Shown one piece after another: positions 34,571 to 45,674 of a DNA stretch of 64,000 nt (its first letter is position 1; each line of letters begins with the position of its first letter). The position numbers were made by a program, and so were the translations under genes. A model generated the notes under the pieces. The model made no database searches. It worked only from the letters and a program-made list of their open reading frames with translations, and was not told the DNA's origin. The stretch is from Pseudomonas cedrina subsp. cedrina (lineage in GTDB: Bacteria; Pseudomonadota; Gammaproteobacteria; Pseudomonadales; Pseudomonadaceae), in the NCBI RefSeq assembly GCF_001983175.1, contig NZ_MNPW01000009.1, positions 231,297 to 295,296 on the forward strand. The letters are read 5' to 3'.

Positions 34571-35107
34571 ATGCGATATCCACGGATTCAAAACAATGGC
34601 ATTGCACTCCTGCTCATGGTCGGCCTGGTCCCCTTGGGGCAGGCGGCGGACAACTTGCGTTTCAAAGGCAACCTGGTTGAAGAAGCCTGCACCCTGCGCC
34701 CCGGCGACGAGGCCATCACGCTGGAACTCTGGGACCTCACCAGCAAGTACCTCTATATCAACACGCGCTCGGTGGGTAAGCGTTTCAAGCTGCATCTGGA
34801 AGACTGCGATACCACGATCGGCAACTCGGTGACCATCACATTCGGGGGGGTAGAGAACGCAGAGCTTCCCGGCTTGCTCGCGCTGGATGGCGGCAGCGGC
34901 GCCTCTGGTATTGGCGTCGGCATAGAGACGCTGAGCGATCAACCCTTGCCCTTGAATACCGTCAGCGACAAACAGGCGCTGAGCGACGGCAGCAATGCCA
35001 TCGAGCTCAAGGCTTATGTGCAGGGCGAGCCGACAGCCATCAAGGATCAAACCATCGGGCACGGTGCTTACACGGTGACCTCAACGTTTACGTTGGACTA
35101 TCCGTAG
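34571..35107 (+). CDS. Minor fimbrial subunit
   Basis: 178 aa with signal peptide (IALLLMVGLVPLGQAA), then LRFKGNLVEEACTLRPGDEA, a Cys pair (EEACTL and EDCDTT) and C-terminal TSTFTLDYP. AGGAG lies 8 nt upstream of the start. It looks like a full-length type 1-like subunit rather than the short kind, and may be an adaptor between shaft and tip. It begins 11 bp after the previous stop. Confidence 0.85.
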   Translation: MRYPRIQNNGIALLLMVGLVPLGQAADNLRFKGNLVEEACTLRPGDEAITLELWDLTSKYLYINTRSVGKRFKLHLEDCDTTIGNSVTITFGGVENAELPGLLALDGGSGASGIGVGIETLSDQPLPLNTVSDKQALSDGSNAIELKAYVQGEPTAIKDQTIGHGAYTVTSTFTLDYP

Positions 35108-35203
35108 CCCTGGATGGGCTGAAAACATTAACTATCTTTCGGACCGTTTCAGCATGGGGTTGGACACCTGCGGCGACGTTCAGAGGAACAATGAGAGAAC
35201 AAA

Positions 35204-36172
35204 ATGAAACGACGCCATGGCGCTATAGTGCTTCTCGTCCTATTGGGTGTTACCACGGCCGTGCGAGCCGCTGATTGCCGCATTAATAACGGAGCATGGC
35301 AATATGTTGGCGACGGTGGGATTTTGAACCTGCAGGTTCCCGTCACTGTCAGCGTGGGGTCAGACAATACCCGTCTGATCCTTGAAGGCGCACGGCTGGA
35401 GTGCCGGTTTACTCCCTCGCCTGCCCATCCTACGCGCATAGACTATTGGGGAACCTCCGCACAAGCCGGCCCCCCCTGGGTGCCCGGCCCGAAGTTTTCC
35501 AGTCAAGGTACCGGCTTACGTATCAATGGCGCGTTTTATAACACCCCTGTGCCGTTTAATATCCGGATTGCGACCATGCCTAATAACTTTTTGGCGTACC
35601 CCATCAACGTAACCCCTTATATCCTGCTGCGAAACGACCCGAGCAACCCTATCGACGTTCGAATAGGGGATACCCTGGGCGCGTTGAATCTCCACCAGAC
35701 CAACAATTACAGTCCGGGAAGTACGAAGCTCGTACTGACGTACACCGCCGCGAATAACTTCGGCATCTCTCCATCGACCTGCACGATCAACAACAACAAT
35801 CCCATCGAGGTCAACTTCGGCACCGTGAATCAACGGGCCATAGGCACTGACCCGCTGACAACATCGATTGTCAGCCACCGCAGGCTCAACTACTCATGTC
35901 CGGCCGGCGGGATCACTACACCGATCACCATTACTTACAAAGGCAGCCCATCGTCGTTCGATTCACGTTTGTTGCTGATGAATAATCCGGACGTGGGCAC
36001 GGGGCTTGTCCGCGCGGGTTCAGCGGTGTCTGTGAATGGTTCGTTCCTGACCCATATCACCAACAGCACAGGCGGGGACGATGTGACGTTTGCCCTCGTT
36101 CGGCGCAACGGGGCGCTACCGAGCGCGGGGGCCGTAAGCGGGAGCGGGGTACTGGTGATGGGCGTGCCATGA
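35204..36172 (+). CDS. Putative two-domain tip adhesin
   Basis: 322 aa, signal peptide (IVLLVLLGVTTAVRA), last gene of the fimbrial operon. The N-terminal half (about 24-185) has no pilin pattern and begins ADCRINNGAWQYVGDG; it is probably the receptor-binding lectin domain. The C-terminal half (about 190-322) is a pilin domain (STCTINNNNPIEVNFGTV, a second Cys in LNYSCPAGG). This arrangement and position match FimH/MrkD-like adhesins. Ligand unknown. The gene is preceded by a 96-bp gap, longer than the others in the operon. Confidence 0.8.
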   Translation: MKRRHGAIVLLVLLGVTTAVRAADCRINNGAWQYVGDGGILNLQVPVTVSVGSDNTRLILEGARLECRFTPSPAHPTRIDYWGTSAQAGPPWVPGPKFSSQGTGLRINGAFYNTPVPFNIRIATMPNNFLAYPINVTPYILLRNDPSNPIDVRIGDTLGALNLHQTNNYSPGSTKLVLTYTAANNFGISPSTCTINNNNPIEVNFGTVNQRAIGTDPLTTSIVSHRRLNYSCPAGGITTPITITYKGSPSSFDSRLLLMNNPDVGTGLVRAGSAVSVNGSFLTHITNSTGGDDVTFALVRRNGALPSAGAVSGSGVLVMGVP

Positions 36173-36247
36173 ACACAGCGTTATACCCAAAGCACACCGC
36201 ATGCCCCTAGAATGCCGGTTCCACTTCCTCTGGCACTTGGGGCATTC

Positions 36248-37200
36248 ATGCACATCTCTTCCGGCCGTTGGGTCTATGGTTTTCTCCTGACCCTGCTGAC
36301 CGCGCTGCTCTGGGGCATTCTGCCGATCAAGCTCAAGCAGGTCCTGCAAGTGATGGACCCGATCACCGTCACCTGGTTTCGCCTGACGGTGGCCGGGGGA
36401 TGCCTGTTCGTCTACCTGGCGCTCACCCGGCGCCTGCCCAGCCGCAAGGTACTGGGCCCCAAGGGCGGTTGGCTGGTGGGCATGGCCGTGTGCGGCCTGG
36501 TGGGCAATTATGTGTTGTACCTGGTGGGCCTGAAAATGCTCAGCCCCGGCACCGCACAACTGGTGGTGCAGATGGGGCCGATCTTTCTGATGGTGGCCAG
36601 TGTGTTTGTGTTCAAGGAGCGTTTCAGCCGGGGGCAGGTGCTGGGGTTGCTGGTGCTGATGGTCGGGTTCGGCCTGTTCTTCAACCAACGCCTGCTGGAA
36701 TTGCTCACCTCACTGGGCACCTATACCGCCGGCGTGCTCACCGTTTTGTTGGCCACGTCGATCTGGGTGTTCTACGCCCTGGGCCAGAAACAATTGCTGA
36801 CGGTGTGGAATTCGCTGCAAGTGATGATGGTGATCTACCTGTCCTGCGCGGTATTGCTCACGCCTTGGGCCCATCCCCTGGAGGCCCTGGACTTGAGCCC
36901 GCTGCAAGGCTGGCTGCTGCTGGCGTGCTGCATGAATACCCTGGTGGCCTATGGCGCCTTCGCCGAAGCGCTCGCCCACTGGGAAGCCTCGCGTGTCAGT
37001 GCGACGTTGGCGCTTACGCCGCTGGTGACGTTTGTCGCGGTGGCCTTGGCAGCGTGGCTCTGGCCCGCCTATGTACAAGCCGAAGAGATCAACGCCCTGG
37101 GGTACTTCGGGGCGCTGATCGTGGTGCTGGGATCGGCGATGGTCGCGTTGGCACCGTCGTTGCTCGCCGGGCTCAAGGCCCGGCGTCTACGCATGGCGTC

Positions 37201-37204
<4 letters not shown>
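36248..37204 (+). CDS. EamA-family (DMT) transporter
   Basis: 318 aa with about ten transmembrane helices arranged as two EamA repeats (GFLLTLLTALLWGILPIKLK starts the first; the second begins about residue 158). DMT permeases export or import amino acids, sugars or other small metabolites; the substrate cannot be predicted. I place the start at 36248 as the upstream residues are not membrane-like. Its stop overlaps the convergent fumC stop (37201-37204). Confidence 0.85.
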
Positions 37205-38583
<1,379 letters not shown>

Positions 38584-38776
38584 CGGGCACACTCCTTCAG
38601 GTCAGTTTGCGCAGTTTAGGCCCTGATCGACCCATCGGGTTCCAAAAAAGACTTTTCATCGGATTCATCCTCCACAAAACCAGGGCCGACAAGGGGTGGG
38701 GTTGAGCCATGGCGTTTTTTAGGCGCAGAATGGGCGCCCTTGGGGTCTTACCTCGCCTGCTAGAAAAGGAAACTCG

Positions 38777-39295
38777 ATGACTCGTCTTCGTGCCATCTGT
38801 ACCGCGGTTGCTCTGGTTTGCGCCAGCGGCCAGGTTTTTGCCGATACCGCCAGCCACAACGCCAGTGCCGAAGCCTTCCTTACCCTGGCCCATGCCGACA
38901 AGCTGGGCACCCCGGTGTACATGCAAGTGCAGCAAATGTTTGCCCAGCGTTTCGAACAGACCAAGGCGCCTGCCGCCAAGCAGTCCGTGCTGGACAGCTA
39001 CCAGGCCAAGGCCAACGCCGCCCTGGACCAGGCCATCGGCTGGCCGAAGTTGAAGCCGGACATGGTCAAGCTCTACACCACCAACTTCAGCGAATCGGAA
39101 CTCAAGGACCTGGTTGCCTTCTACCAGTCGCCACTGGGCAAGAAAGTCCTGGAAAAAATGCCGCAACTGACCCAGCAATCGGCCCAGATGACCCAGGCCA
39201 AGCTGGAAAGCGCCGTGCCGGTGGTGAACAAGCTGTTGGAAGACATGACCAACGAGCTGTCGCCTAAAGCCGCCGCACCGGCCAAGAAGAAGTAA
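38777..39295 (+). CDS. Exported DUF2059 protein
   Basis: 172 aa with signal peptide (CTAVALVCASGQVFA), then an all-helical region and DUF2059 block FSESELKDLVAFYQSPLGKK. It ends in an Ala/Lys-rich tail. Periplasmic, function unknown. AAAGGAAA precedes the ATG. It is followed after 6 bp by the BolA gene, so the two form an operon. Confidence 0.88.
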   Translation: MTRLRAICTAVALVCASGQVFADTASHNASAEAFLTLAHADKLGTPVYMQVQQMFAQRFEQTKAPAAKQSVLDSYQAKANAALDQAIGWPKLKPDMVKLYTTNFSESELKDLVAFYQSPLGKKVLEKMPQLTQQSAQMTQAKLESAVPVVNKLLEDMTNELSPKAAAPAKKK

Positions 39296-39301
39296 GCAGC
39301 A

Positions 39302-39595
39302 ATGACCATGCAACAGCGTATCGAAACGGCGCTTGCCGCCCTGGGCACCGGCCACTTGAGCGTGCTGGACGAAAGCCATATGCACAGCCGTGGGTTGCAG
39401 ACCCACTTCAAGGCCGTGCTGGTCAGCCCGCAGTTCGAGGGGCTCAACCGCGTCAAGCGCCACCAGAAGGTCTACGCCACCCTGGGTGACCTGATGGGCG
39501 AGTTCCACGCGCTGGCGCTGCATACCTACACGCCTGAAGAATGGGCGAAAATCGACGCAGCCCCGGCCTCGCCGACCTGCGCCGGCGGGCACTGA
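39302..39595 (+). CDS. BolA-family protein
   Basis: 97 aa, short BolA-like protein with the central HMHSRGLQTHFKAVLVS and RVKRHQKVYATLGDLM. BolA proteins work with monothiol glutaredoxins in Fe-S handling and affect cell shape and stress response. The second Met (39308) is an alternative start. It is coupled to the DUF2059 gene and ends before a strong terminator. Confidence 0.9.
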   Translation: MTMQQRIETALAALGTGHLSVLDESHMHSRGLQTHFKAVLVSPQFEGLNRVKRHQKVYATLGDLMGEFHALALHTYTPEEWAKIDAAPASPTCAGGH

Positions 39596-39643
39596 CTCAA
39601 GGCACGGGTGTCTCTGGCACCGGGCATTTGTTAGAATCCGCAG

Positions 39644-39671
39644 CGCGCCGCTCAGACGGCGCGTTTTTTTT
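39644..39671 (+). terminator. Intrinsic terminator after bolA-type gene
   Basis: A perfect GC-rich 7-bp stem (39644-39650 with 39657-39663), 6-nt loop and eight T. Confidence 0.92.
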
Positions 39672-39718
39672 GCATCCGGTTCACCCTTTACGAGGGTAGC
39701 CACCTGGAGAGAACACCC

Positions 39719-40660
39719 ATGACTCAACCGATTGTGGTGGCGGCACTGTATAAGTTCGTCACCCTCGAAGATTACGTCGCCCTGCGCGAGCCATTGCTGC
39801 AGGCGATGGTCGACAACGGGGTCAAAGGCACCTTGCTGATCGCCGAAGAAGGCATCAACGGCACTGTTTCCGGCAGCCGCGAGGGCATCGACGGCCTGAT
39901 GGCCTGGCTGAAGAAAGACCCGCGCATGGTCGACATCGACCACAAGGAATCCTACTGCGACGACCAGCCGTTCTACCGCACCAAGGTCAAGCTCAAGAAA
40001 GAGATCGTGACCCTGGGCGTCGAAGGCGTCGACCCGAACAAAAAGGTCGGCACCTACGTCGAGCCCAAGGACTGGAACGCGCTGATCAGCGACCCCGAAG
40101 TGCTGTTGATCGATACTCGCAACGACTACGAGGTGTCCATCGGCACCTTCGAAGGCGCGATCGACCCCAAGACCACCAGCTTTCGCGAATTTCCCGACTA
40201 CATCAAAGCCAATTTCGACCCGGCCAGGCATAAGAAGGTCGCGATGTTCTGCACCGGCGGCATTCGCTGCGAGAAGGCTTCGAGCTACATGCTCAGCGAA
40301 GGCTTCGATGAGGTCTACCACCTCAAGGGCGGCATCCTGAAGTACCTGGAAGAGGTGCCACAGGAAGAGACCAAATGGCAGGGCGACTGCTTTGTGTTCG
40401 ACAACCGCGTCACGGTGCGCCACGACTTGAGCGAAGGCGACTACGATCAATGCCATGCCTGCCGTACACCGGTCAGCGTGGAAGACCGCGCATCCGAGCA
40501 CTATGTGGCTGGCATCAGCTGCCCGCATTGCTGGGATAAGCTACCGGAGAAAACCCGGCGCAGTGCGATCGACCGGCAAAAGCAGATCGAGCTGGCCAAG
40601 GCCCGCAATATGCCGCACCCGATCGGCTTCAACTATAAGCAAACCCCTTCCGAGGTCTGA
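39719..40660 (+). CDS. trhO: tRNA uridine(34) hydroxylase, rhodanese family
   Basis: 313 aa. The N-terminal domain (GTLLIAEEGINGTVSGSREG) and central rhodanese domain with the CTGGIRCEKAS active-site loop are typical of TrhO (YceA). It hydroxylates U34 of several tRNAs. The C-terminus has a Cys-rich block (CHACRTPV and CPHCWDKL) as in the family. GGAGAG upstream supports the start. The next gene follows after 3 bp. Confidence 0.92.
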   Translation: MTQPIVVAALYKFVTLEDYVALREPLLQAMVDNGVKGTLLIAEEGINGTVSGSREGIDGLMAWLKKDPRMVDIDHKESYCDDQPFYRTKVKLKKEIVTLGVEGVDPNKKVGTYVEPKDWNALISDPEVLLIDTRNDYEVSIGTFEGAIDPKTTSFREFPDYIKANFDPARHKKVAMFCTGGIRCEKASSYMLSEGFDEVYHLKGGILKYLEEVPQEETKWQGDCFVFDNRVTVRHDLSEGDYDQCHACRTPVSVEDRASEHYVAGISCPHCWDKLPEKTRRSAIDRQKQIELAKARNMPHPIGFNYKQTPSEV

Positions 40661-40663
40661 GCC

Positions 40664-41299
40664 ATGTCCGCGCGCCTGCTCTATGTGATGGACCCGATGT
40701 GTTCCTGGTGCTGGGGTTTTGCCCCGGTGGCCGCGGCGTTGGTGGAGCAGGCCCAGGCGGCCGGAGTGCCATTGCACCTGGTGGTGGGCGGCTTGCGCAC
40801 CGGCAGCGGTGCGGCGCTGGAACCGACCACTCGGCGCTACATCCTGGAGCACTGGCAGGCGGTCACCGATGCGACCGGCCAGCCGTTCAAGCGCGAAGGC
40901 GCTCTGCCTGACGGCTTTGTGTACGACACGGAACCGGCGTGCCGCGCCATCGTCACGGCACGCAGTCTGGCGCCGGATTGTGCATGGACACTGCTGGGGC
41001 TGATCCAGCGCGCGTTCTACGTCGAGGGCCGCGACGTGACCCTCGCCAGTGTGCTGGTGGAGCTGGCCGAGCAGGCGGGTATCCCGCGTATCGAGTTTGC
41101 CGGCGCCTTCGACCGCGCCGAGCAGCATGCCGCCACCGCTGCCGATTTCACCTGGGTGCAGGATCTGGGGATCGCCGGTTTCCCGACGCTGCTCGGCGAG
41201 CGCAATGGCCAGTTGGCCTTGCTGACCAATGGTTACCAGCCGTTGTCCGAGCTGTCGCCTTTGCTGGGCCGATGGCTGGAGCGAGCCACCTGTGCATGA
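40664..41299 (+). CDS. DsbA-family oxidoreductase-like protein
   Basis: 211 aa, thioredoxin-fold DsbA/FrnE-like protein with active-site motif CSWC in MDPMCSWCWGF close to the N-terminus and a conserved GFPTLLGE cis-proline region. No signal peptide, so a cytosolic disulfide isomerase or reductase is likely. It starts 3 bp after trhO and overlaps the next gene's start by 8 bp, so trhO, this gene and the ABC exporter are one unit. Confidence 0.87.
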   Translation: MSARLLYVMDPMCSWCWGFAPVAAALVEQAQAAGVPLHLVVGGLRTGSGAALEPTTRRYILEHWQAVTDATGQPFKREGALPDGFVYDTEPACRAIVTARSLAPDCAWTLLGLIQRAFYVEGRDVTLASVLVELAEQAGIPRIEFAGAFDRAEQHAATAADFTWVQDLGIAGFPTLLGERNGQLALLTNGYQPLSELSPLLGRWLERATCA

Positions 41300-43094
41300 C
41301 CAGCCCAAGCGCACCGACCGACTGACCTGGGCGGAAATTCGCCGCCTGGCCCTGCGTCACAAAAAATCCCTGTGGGTCGCCAACGGCGTCGCCGTGCTGG
41401 CGACCCTGTGCAGCGTGCCCATCCCGCTGCTCCTGCCGTTGCTGGTGGACGAGGTGCTGCTGGGCCATGGCGATGCAGCCCTCAAGGTGATGAACCACGC
41501 GCTGCCGCTGGGCTGGCAGAAGGCGGCCGGTTACATCGGCCTGATGTTGCTGGTGACCCTGTGCCTGCGTTGCGGCGCGTTGGTGTTCAACGTGGTGCAG
41601 GCGCGGCTGTTTGCGCGGCTGGCCAAGGACATCGTGTACCGCATCCGCGTGCGCCTGATCGAGCGGCTCAAGCGTATTTCCCTGGGCGAATACGAAAGCC
41701 TGGGCAGTGGCACGGTGACCACGCACCTGGTGACCGACCTGGACACCTTGGACAGATTCGTCGGCGAAACCCTCAGTCGCTTCCTGGTGGCCATGCTCAC
41801 GCTGGTGGGCACCTCGGCGATCCTGGTGTGGATGCACTGGCAACTGGCCTTGCTGATCCTGCTGTTCAACCCGCTGGTGATCTATGCCACGGTGCAGTTG
41901 GGCAAGCGCGTCAAACACCTGAAGAAACTGGAAAACGACAGCACCTCGCGCTTCACCCAGGCCCTGACCGAAACCCTGGATGCCATTCAGGAAGTGCGCG
42001 CCGGCAACCGCCAGGGGTTTTTCCTCGGGCGCCTGGGCCAGCGCGCCCAGGAAGTGCGTGATTTCGCCATCCATTCCCAGTGGAAAACCGACGCATCCAG
42101 CCGCGCCAGTGGCCTGCTGTTCCAGTTCGGTATCGACATCTTCCGCGCGGCGGCGATGCTCACGGTGCTGTTTTCCGACCTGTCCATCGGCCAGATGCTC
42201 GCGGTGTTCAGCTACCTGTGGTTCATGATCGGCCCGGTGGAGCAACTGTTGAACCTGCAATACGCCTATTACGCGGCGGGCGGAGCGCTGACGCGGATCA
42301 ACGAACTGCTGGCCCGCGCCGACGAGCCGCAGTACGCCGGCGGCGAAGACCCGTTTACCGGGCGTGAGACCGTCGGCATCGAAGTGCGCGGGCTCAATTT
42401 TGGCTATGGCGAAGATCTGGTACTGAACCAGTTGAACCTGGCCATCGCACCCGGTGAGAAGGTGGCGATTGTCGGCGCCAGCGGCGGCGGCAAAAGCACC
42501 CTGGTGCAGCTGTTGCTCGGGCTCTATACGCCGCAGGCCGGCAGTATCCGCTTTGGCGGTGCCACCCAGCAGGCAATCGGCCTGGAGACCATCCGCGAAA
42601 ACGTTGCCGTGGTGCTGCAACACCCTGCGCTGTTCAACGATACCGTGCGCGCCAACCTGACCATGGGCCGCGAGCGCACTGACCAGGCGTGCTGGCAGGC
42701 ACTGGAAATCGCCCAGCTCGATGCTACCGTCAAGGCATTGCCGATGGGCCTGGACAGTGTGGTGGGGCGTTCCGGGGTGCGGTTCTCCGGAGGGCAGCGT
42801 CAACGCCTGGCGATTGCGCGCATGGTGCTGGCCGAACCGAAAGTGGTCATCCTTGACGAAGCGACGTCCGCCCTCGACGCCGCCACTGAGTACAACCTGC
42901 ACCAGGCGCTCGCGCGCTTCCTCAGCGGGCGTACTACACTGATCATCGCTCACCGCCTGTCGGCGGTTAAGCAGGCCGATCGAGTTTTAGTGTTCGACGG
43001 TGGTCACATTGCTGAGGATGGAGATCATCAGCAATTGATTGCCGATGGCGGCTTGTACGCCAAGCTCTACGGGCACTTGCAACAAGTACGTTGA
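41292..43094 (+). CDS. ABC exporter, fused TMD-NBD half transporter
   Basis: 600 aa. A six-helix exporter domain (about 30-315) precedes the nucleotide-binding domain with Walker A GASGGGKST, signature FSGGQRQRLAIAR and Walker B VVILDEATSALD, H-loop AHRLSA. It should work as homodimer, MsbA-like, exporting lipids, drugs or peptides. I place the start at GTG 41292 (GGAG 10 nt before), overlapping the DsbA-like gene by 8 bp; an earlier in-frame ATG at 41229 gives an unlike tail. Substrate unknown. Confidence 0.87.
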   Translation: MHDQPKRTDRLTWAEIRRLALRHKKSLWVANGVAVLATLCSVPIPLLLPLLVDEVLLGHGDAALKVMNHALPLGWQKAAGYIGLMLLVTLCLRCGALVFNVVQARLFARLAKDIVYRIRVRLIERLKRISLGEYESLGSGTVTTHLVTDLDTLDRFVGETLSRFLVAMLTLVGTSAILVWMHWQLALLILLFNPLVIYATVQLGKRVKHLKKLENDSTSRFTQALTETLDAIQEVRAGNRQGFFLGRLGQRAQEVRDFAIHSQWKTDASSRASGLLFQFGIDIFRAAAMLTVLFSDLSIGQMLAVFSYLWFMIGPVEQLLNLQYAYYAAGGALTRINELLARADEPQYAGGEDPFTGRETVGIEVRGLNFGYGEDLVLNQLNLAIAPGEKVAIVGASGGGKSTLVQLLLGLYTPQAGSIRFGGATQQAIGLETIRENVAVVLQHPALFNDTVRANLTMGRERTDQACWQALEIAQLDATVKALPMGLDSVVGRSGVRFSGGQRQRLAIARMVLAEPKVVILDEATSALDAATEYNLHQALARFLSGRTTLIIAHRLSAVKQADRVLVFDGGHIAEDGDHQQLIADGGLYAKLYGHLQQVR

Positions 43095-43165
43095 TTTAGC
43101 CTGGGCTCAGCTATCGGAAGCGGATTTTCGCGTGCGTATCCAGCAGTGCATGTGTAAGGGACTTC

Positions 43166-45628
43166 ATGAAGCAAAAGCGGACTCTCGGAACGCCAAGGCT
43201 GTTGGGCATCGTATGGCCTTTCATCGCAGTGGTGCTGTTCCAGGCATTGTTGGGCTGTGTCAGTCTCTTCATGCTCTCGGCGGTGCGTGGCTATGTGGCC
43301 GGCGAGAGCCTGTGGTCCAAAGGCCAGAAAGACGCCATCTATTACCTGACGCTTTACGCCGATAACCGCGATGAAGCCACCTATCTCAAATACCTGCAGG
43401 CTATCGCGGTGCCCCAGGGCGGCCATGAGCTGCGCGTCGCGCTCGATCGTCCCACGCCGGATCTTGCGGCTGCTCGCCTGGGCATTCTCAAGGGTGGCAA
43501 CCACCCGGATGACGTCTCCAGCGTGATCTGGCTGTACCTCAATTTTCGCCATTTCAGCTACCTGGAAAAGGCCATCGAGCTGTGGACCGTGGGCGACGGC
43601 TATCTGGTGCAGCTCGATGATCTGGCCCGCGAGATGCACGGCGCGATCCGCCGCGACCAGGTCAGCGCCAACGATGTGCGGCAGTGGAAGGCGCATATCA
43701 TCGCGATCAATGAAGGCGTAACCCCGGCGGCCAAGGCGTTCAGCGATGCCCTGGGCGAAGGCTCGCGGATGATCCTGCGGTTGCTGCTGATCACCAACCT
43801 GGCCACGGCCCTGGGCCTGATTGTGCTGGCGCTGTTGCGCACGCATAAGCTGCTGACCCAGCGCCACGCCTTTGCCGACGCCCTGCAACAAGAGAAGGAA
43901 CGCGCGCAGATCACCCTGGAGTCGATTGGCGACGGGGTGATCACCACCGACGTCGACGGCGCCATCGCCTACATGAACCCGGCGGCCGAGGCGTTGACGC
44001 ACTGGAAGTCCGCCCAGGCCCAAGGGCTGCCGTTGGCCGCGCTGTTCAACCTGCTGGACGACAATGCCCAGCCCGACGGGTTTACCCTGATCGACCATAT
44101 CGTCAAGGGCCGGCTCAGTGGCGGCAGCGAGCACTCCAAAACCATCCAGCGCCTGGATGGCAGTACGGTGTCGGTAACGCTGGTGGGCGCGCCGATCCGC
44201 AGCGCCGGCAAGGTTACCGGCGCGGTGCTGGTGTTGCATGACATGACCCAGGAGCGGCAGTACATCGCCAACTTGTCCTGGCAGGCGACTCACGACGCCC
44301 TGACCGGCCTGGCCAACCGCCGTGAATTCGAGTTCCGCCTGGAACAGGTGCTGCATCCCGCCGCGCAGCAGCAGGGCGGGCGGCATGCATTGATGTTCCT
44401 CGACCTCGACCAGTTCAAATTGGTCAACGACACCTGTGGCCACGCGGCGGGTGACGAACTGTTGCGACATATCTGCGCACTGCTGCAGTCGGACCTGCGC
44501 GAAGGCGACACCCTGGCGCGGCTGGGCGGCGATGAATTCGGCATCCTGCTGGAGAATTGCCCGGCCGCGGTGGCGGAGAAAATCGCCGAGAGCCTGCGCC
44601 ACACCGTGCAAAGCCTGCACTTTGTGTGGAAGGGCCGGCCATTCATGACCACCGTCAGCATCGGCCTGGTGCACCTGGGCCAGACTCCGACCACGCTGGA
44701 AACCTCCCTGCGCGCCGCCGACATGGCGTGCTACATGGCCAAGGAAAAAGGCCGCAACCGGGTGCAGGTGTACCACGCCGACGACTCGGAACTGTCCGTG
44801 CGCTTTGGCGAAATGGCCTGGGTGCAGCGTTTGCACATGGCCCTGGAAGAGAATCGGTTCTGCCTGTACGCCCAGGAAATCTCGCCCCTGGGGCACGTCG
44901 ACGGGGGCGATGGGCATATCGAGATCCTGCTGCGCCTGCATGACGAAGCCGGCCGCATCATCTTGCCCGACAGCTTTATCCCGGCCGCCGAGCGCTACGG
45001 CTTGATGACGTCGCTGGACCGTTGGGTGGTGGAGAATGTGTTCCAGATCATCGCCCGTTGCCTGCAGGAGCGGCCGGGTCGACCCATGGCCATGTGCGCG
45101 ATCAATCTATCCGGTATCACCATTGGTGATGATGACTTCCTCGGGTTTTTGCACGAAAAGTTTAAGACCTACAGCATTCCGCCCAACATGATCTGTTTTG
45201 AAATTACCGAAACCGCCGCGATCGCCAATCTGGGCAGCGCGATTCGCTTTATCAATGAACTCAAGGCCTTAGGCTGTCATTTTTCGCTGGATGACTTTTG
45301 TGCCGGAATGTCCTCATTCGCCTATCTCAAACATTTACCTGTAGACTTCCTGAAGATCGATGGAAGTTTCGTAAAGGATATGCTGGACGACCCGATTAAC
45401 CGCGCGATGGTCGAAGTGATCAACCACATCGGCCACGTCATGGGTAAGCGCACAATTGCAGAATTTGTCGAGACACCGCAGATCGAGCAGGCCCTGCTCG
45501 AAATCGGTGTGGATTACGCTCAGGGCTACCTGATCGAACGACCGCAATTGTTTACCTTTGATAGCTTGCAGTGTCGACCTGTGCGGCCACAGCCTCTGTT
45601 ATTCAAGGCGCCCGGCACGTTCCGCTGA
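43166..45628 (+). CDS. Membrane-bound GGDEF/EAL cyclic-di-GMP protein
   Basis: 820 aa. Two membrane helices (about 14-38 and 213-232) frame a periplasmic sensor domain. A PAS-like domain (TLESIGDGVITTDVDGAIAY) follows, then GGDEF with intact GGDEF (454-458) and an RxxD inhibition site (REGD) five residues before it, then EAL. In EAL the catalytic Glu586 is kept as EILLRL and the loop-6 DD motif reads DDFC at 709-712 instead of the usual DDFG. The enzyme can in principle both make and break cyclic-di-GMP. It resembles MorA/RbdA-type proteins. Sensor ligand is unknown. Confidence 0.9.
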   Translation: MKQKRTLGTPRLLGIVWPFIAVVLFQALLGCVSLFMLSAVRGYVAGESLWSKGQKDAIYYLTLYADNRDEATYLKYLQAIAVPQGGHELRVALDRPTPDLAAARLGILKGGNHPDDVSSVIWLYLNFRHFSYLEKAIELWTVGDGYLVQLDDLAREMHGAIRRDQVSANDVRQWKAHIIAINEGVTPAAKAFSDALGEGSRMILRLLLITNLATALGLIVLALLRTHKLLTQRHAFADALQQEKERAQITLESIGDGVITTDVDGAIAYMNPAAEALTHWKSAQAQGLPLAALFNLLDDNAQPDGFTLIDHIVKGRLSGGSEHSKTIQRLDGSTVSVTLVGAPIRSAGKVTGAVLVLHDMTQERQYIANLSWQATHDALTGLANRREFEFRLEQVLHPAAQQQGGRHALMFLDLDQFKLVNDTCGHAAGDELLRHICALLQSDLREGDTLARLGGDEFGILLENCPAAVAEKIAESLRHTVQSLHFVWKGRPFMTTVSIGLVHLGQTPTTLETSLRAADMACYMAKEKGRNRVQVYHADDSELSVRFGEMAWVQRLHMALEENRFCLYAQEISPLGHVDGGDGHIEILLRLHDEAGRIILPDSFIPAAERYGLMTSLDRWVVENVFQIIARCLQERPGRPMAMCAINLSGITIGDDDFLGFLHEKFKTYSIPPNMICFEITETAAIANLGSAIRFINELKALGCHFSLDDFCAGMSSFAYLKHLPVDFLKIDGSFVKDMLDDPINRAMVEVINHIGHVMGKRTIAEFVETPQIEQALLEIGVDYAQGYLIERPQLFTFDSLQCRPVRPQPLLFKAPGTFR

Positions 45629-45674
45629 AACATTTGCTGGTCTGTACAATCACACTTAAAAAGGAGCCTTAACA

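Noticed and set aside
41148..44941. Long minus-strand open frames opposite the ABC exporter and GGDEF/EAL genes
   Set aside because: Shadows of genes with full catalytic motifs; no starts with ribosome binding sites.
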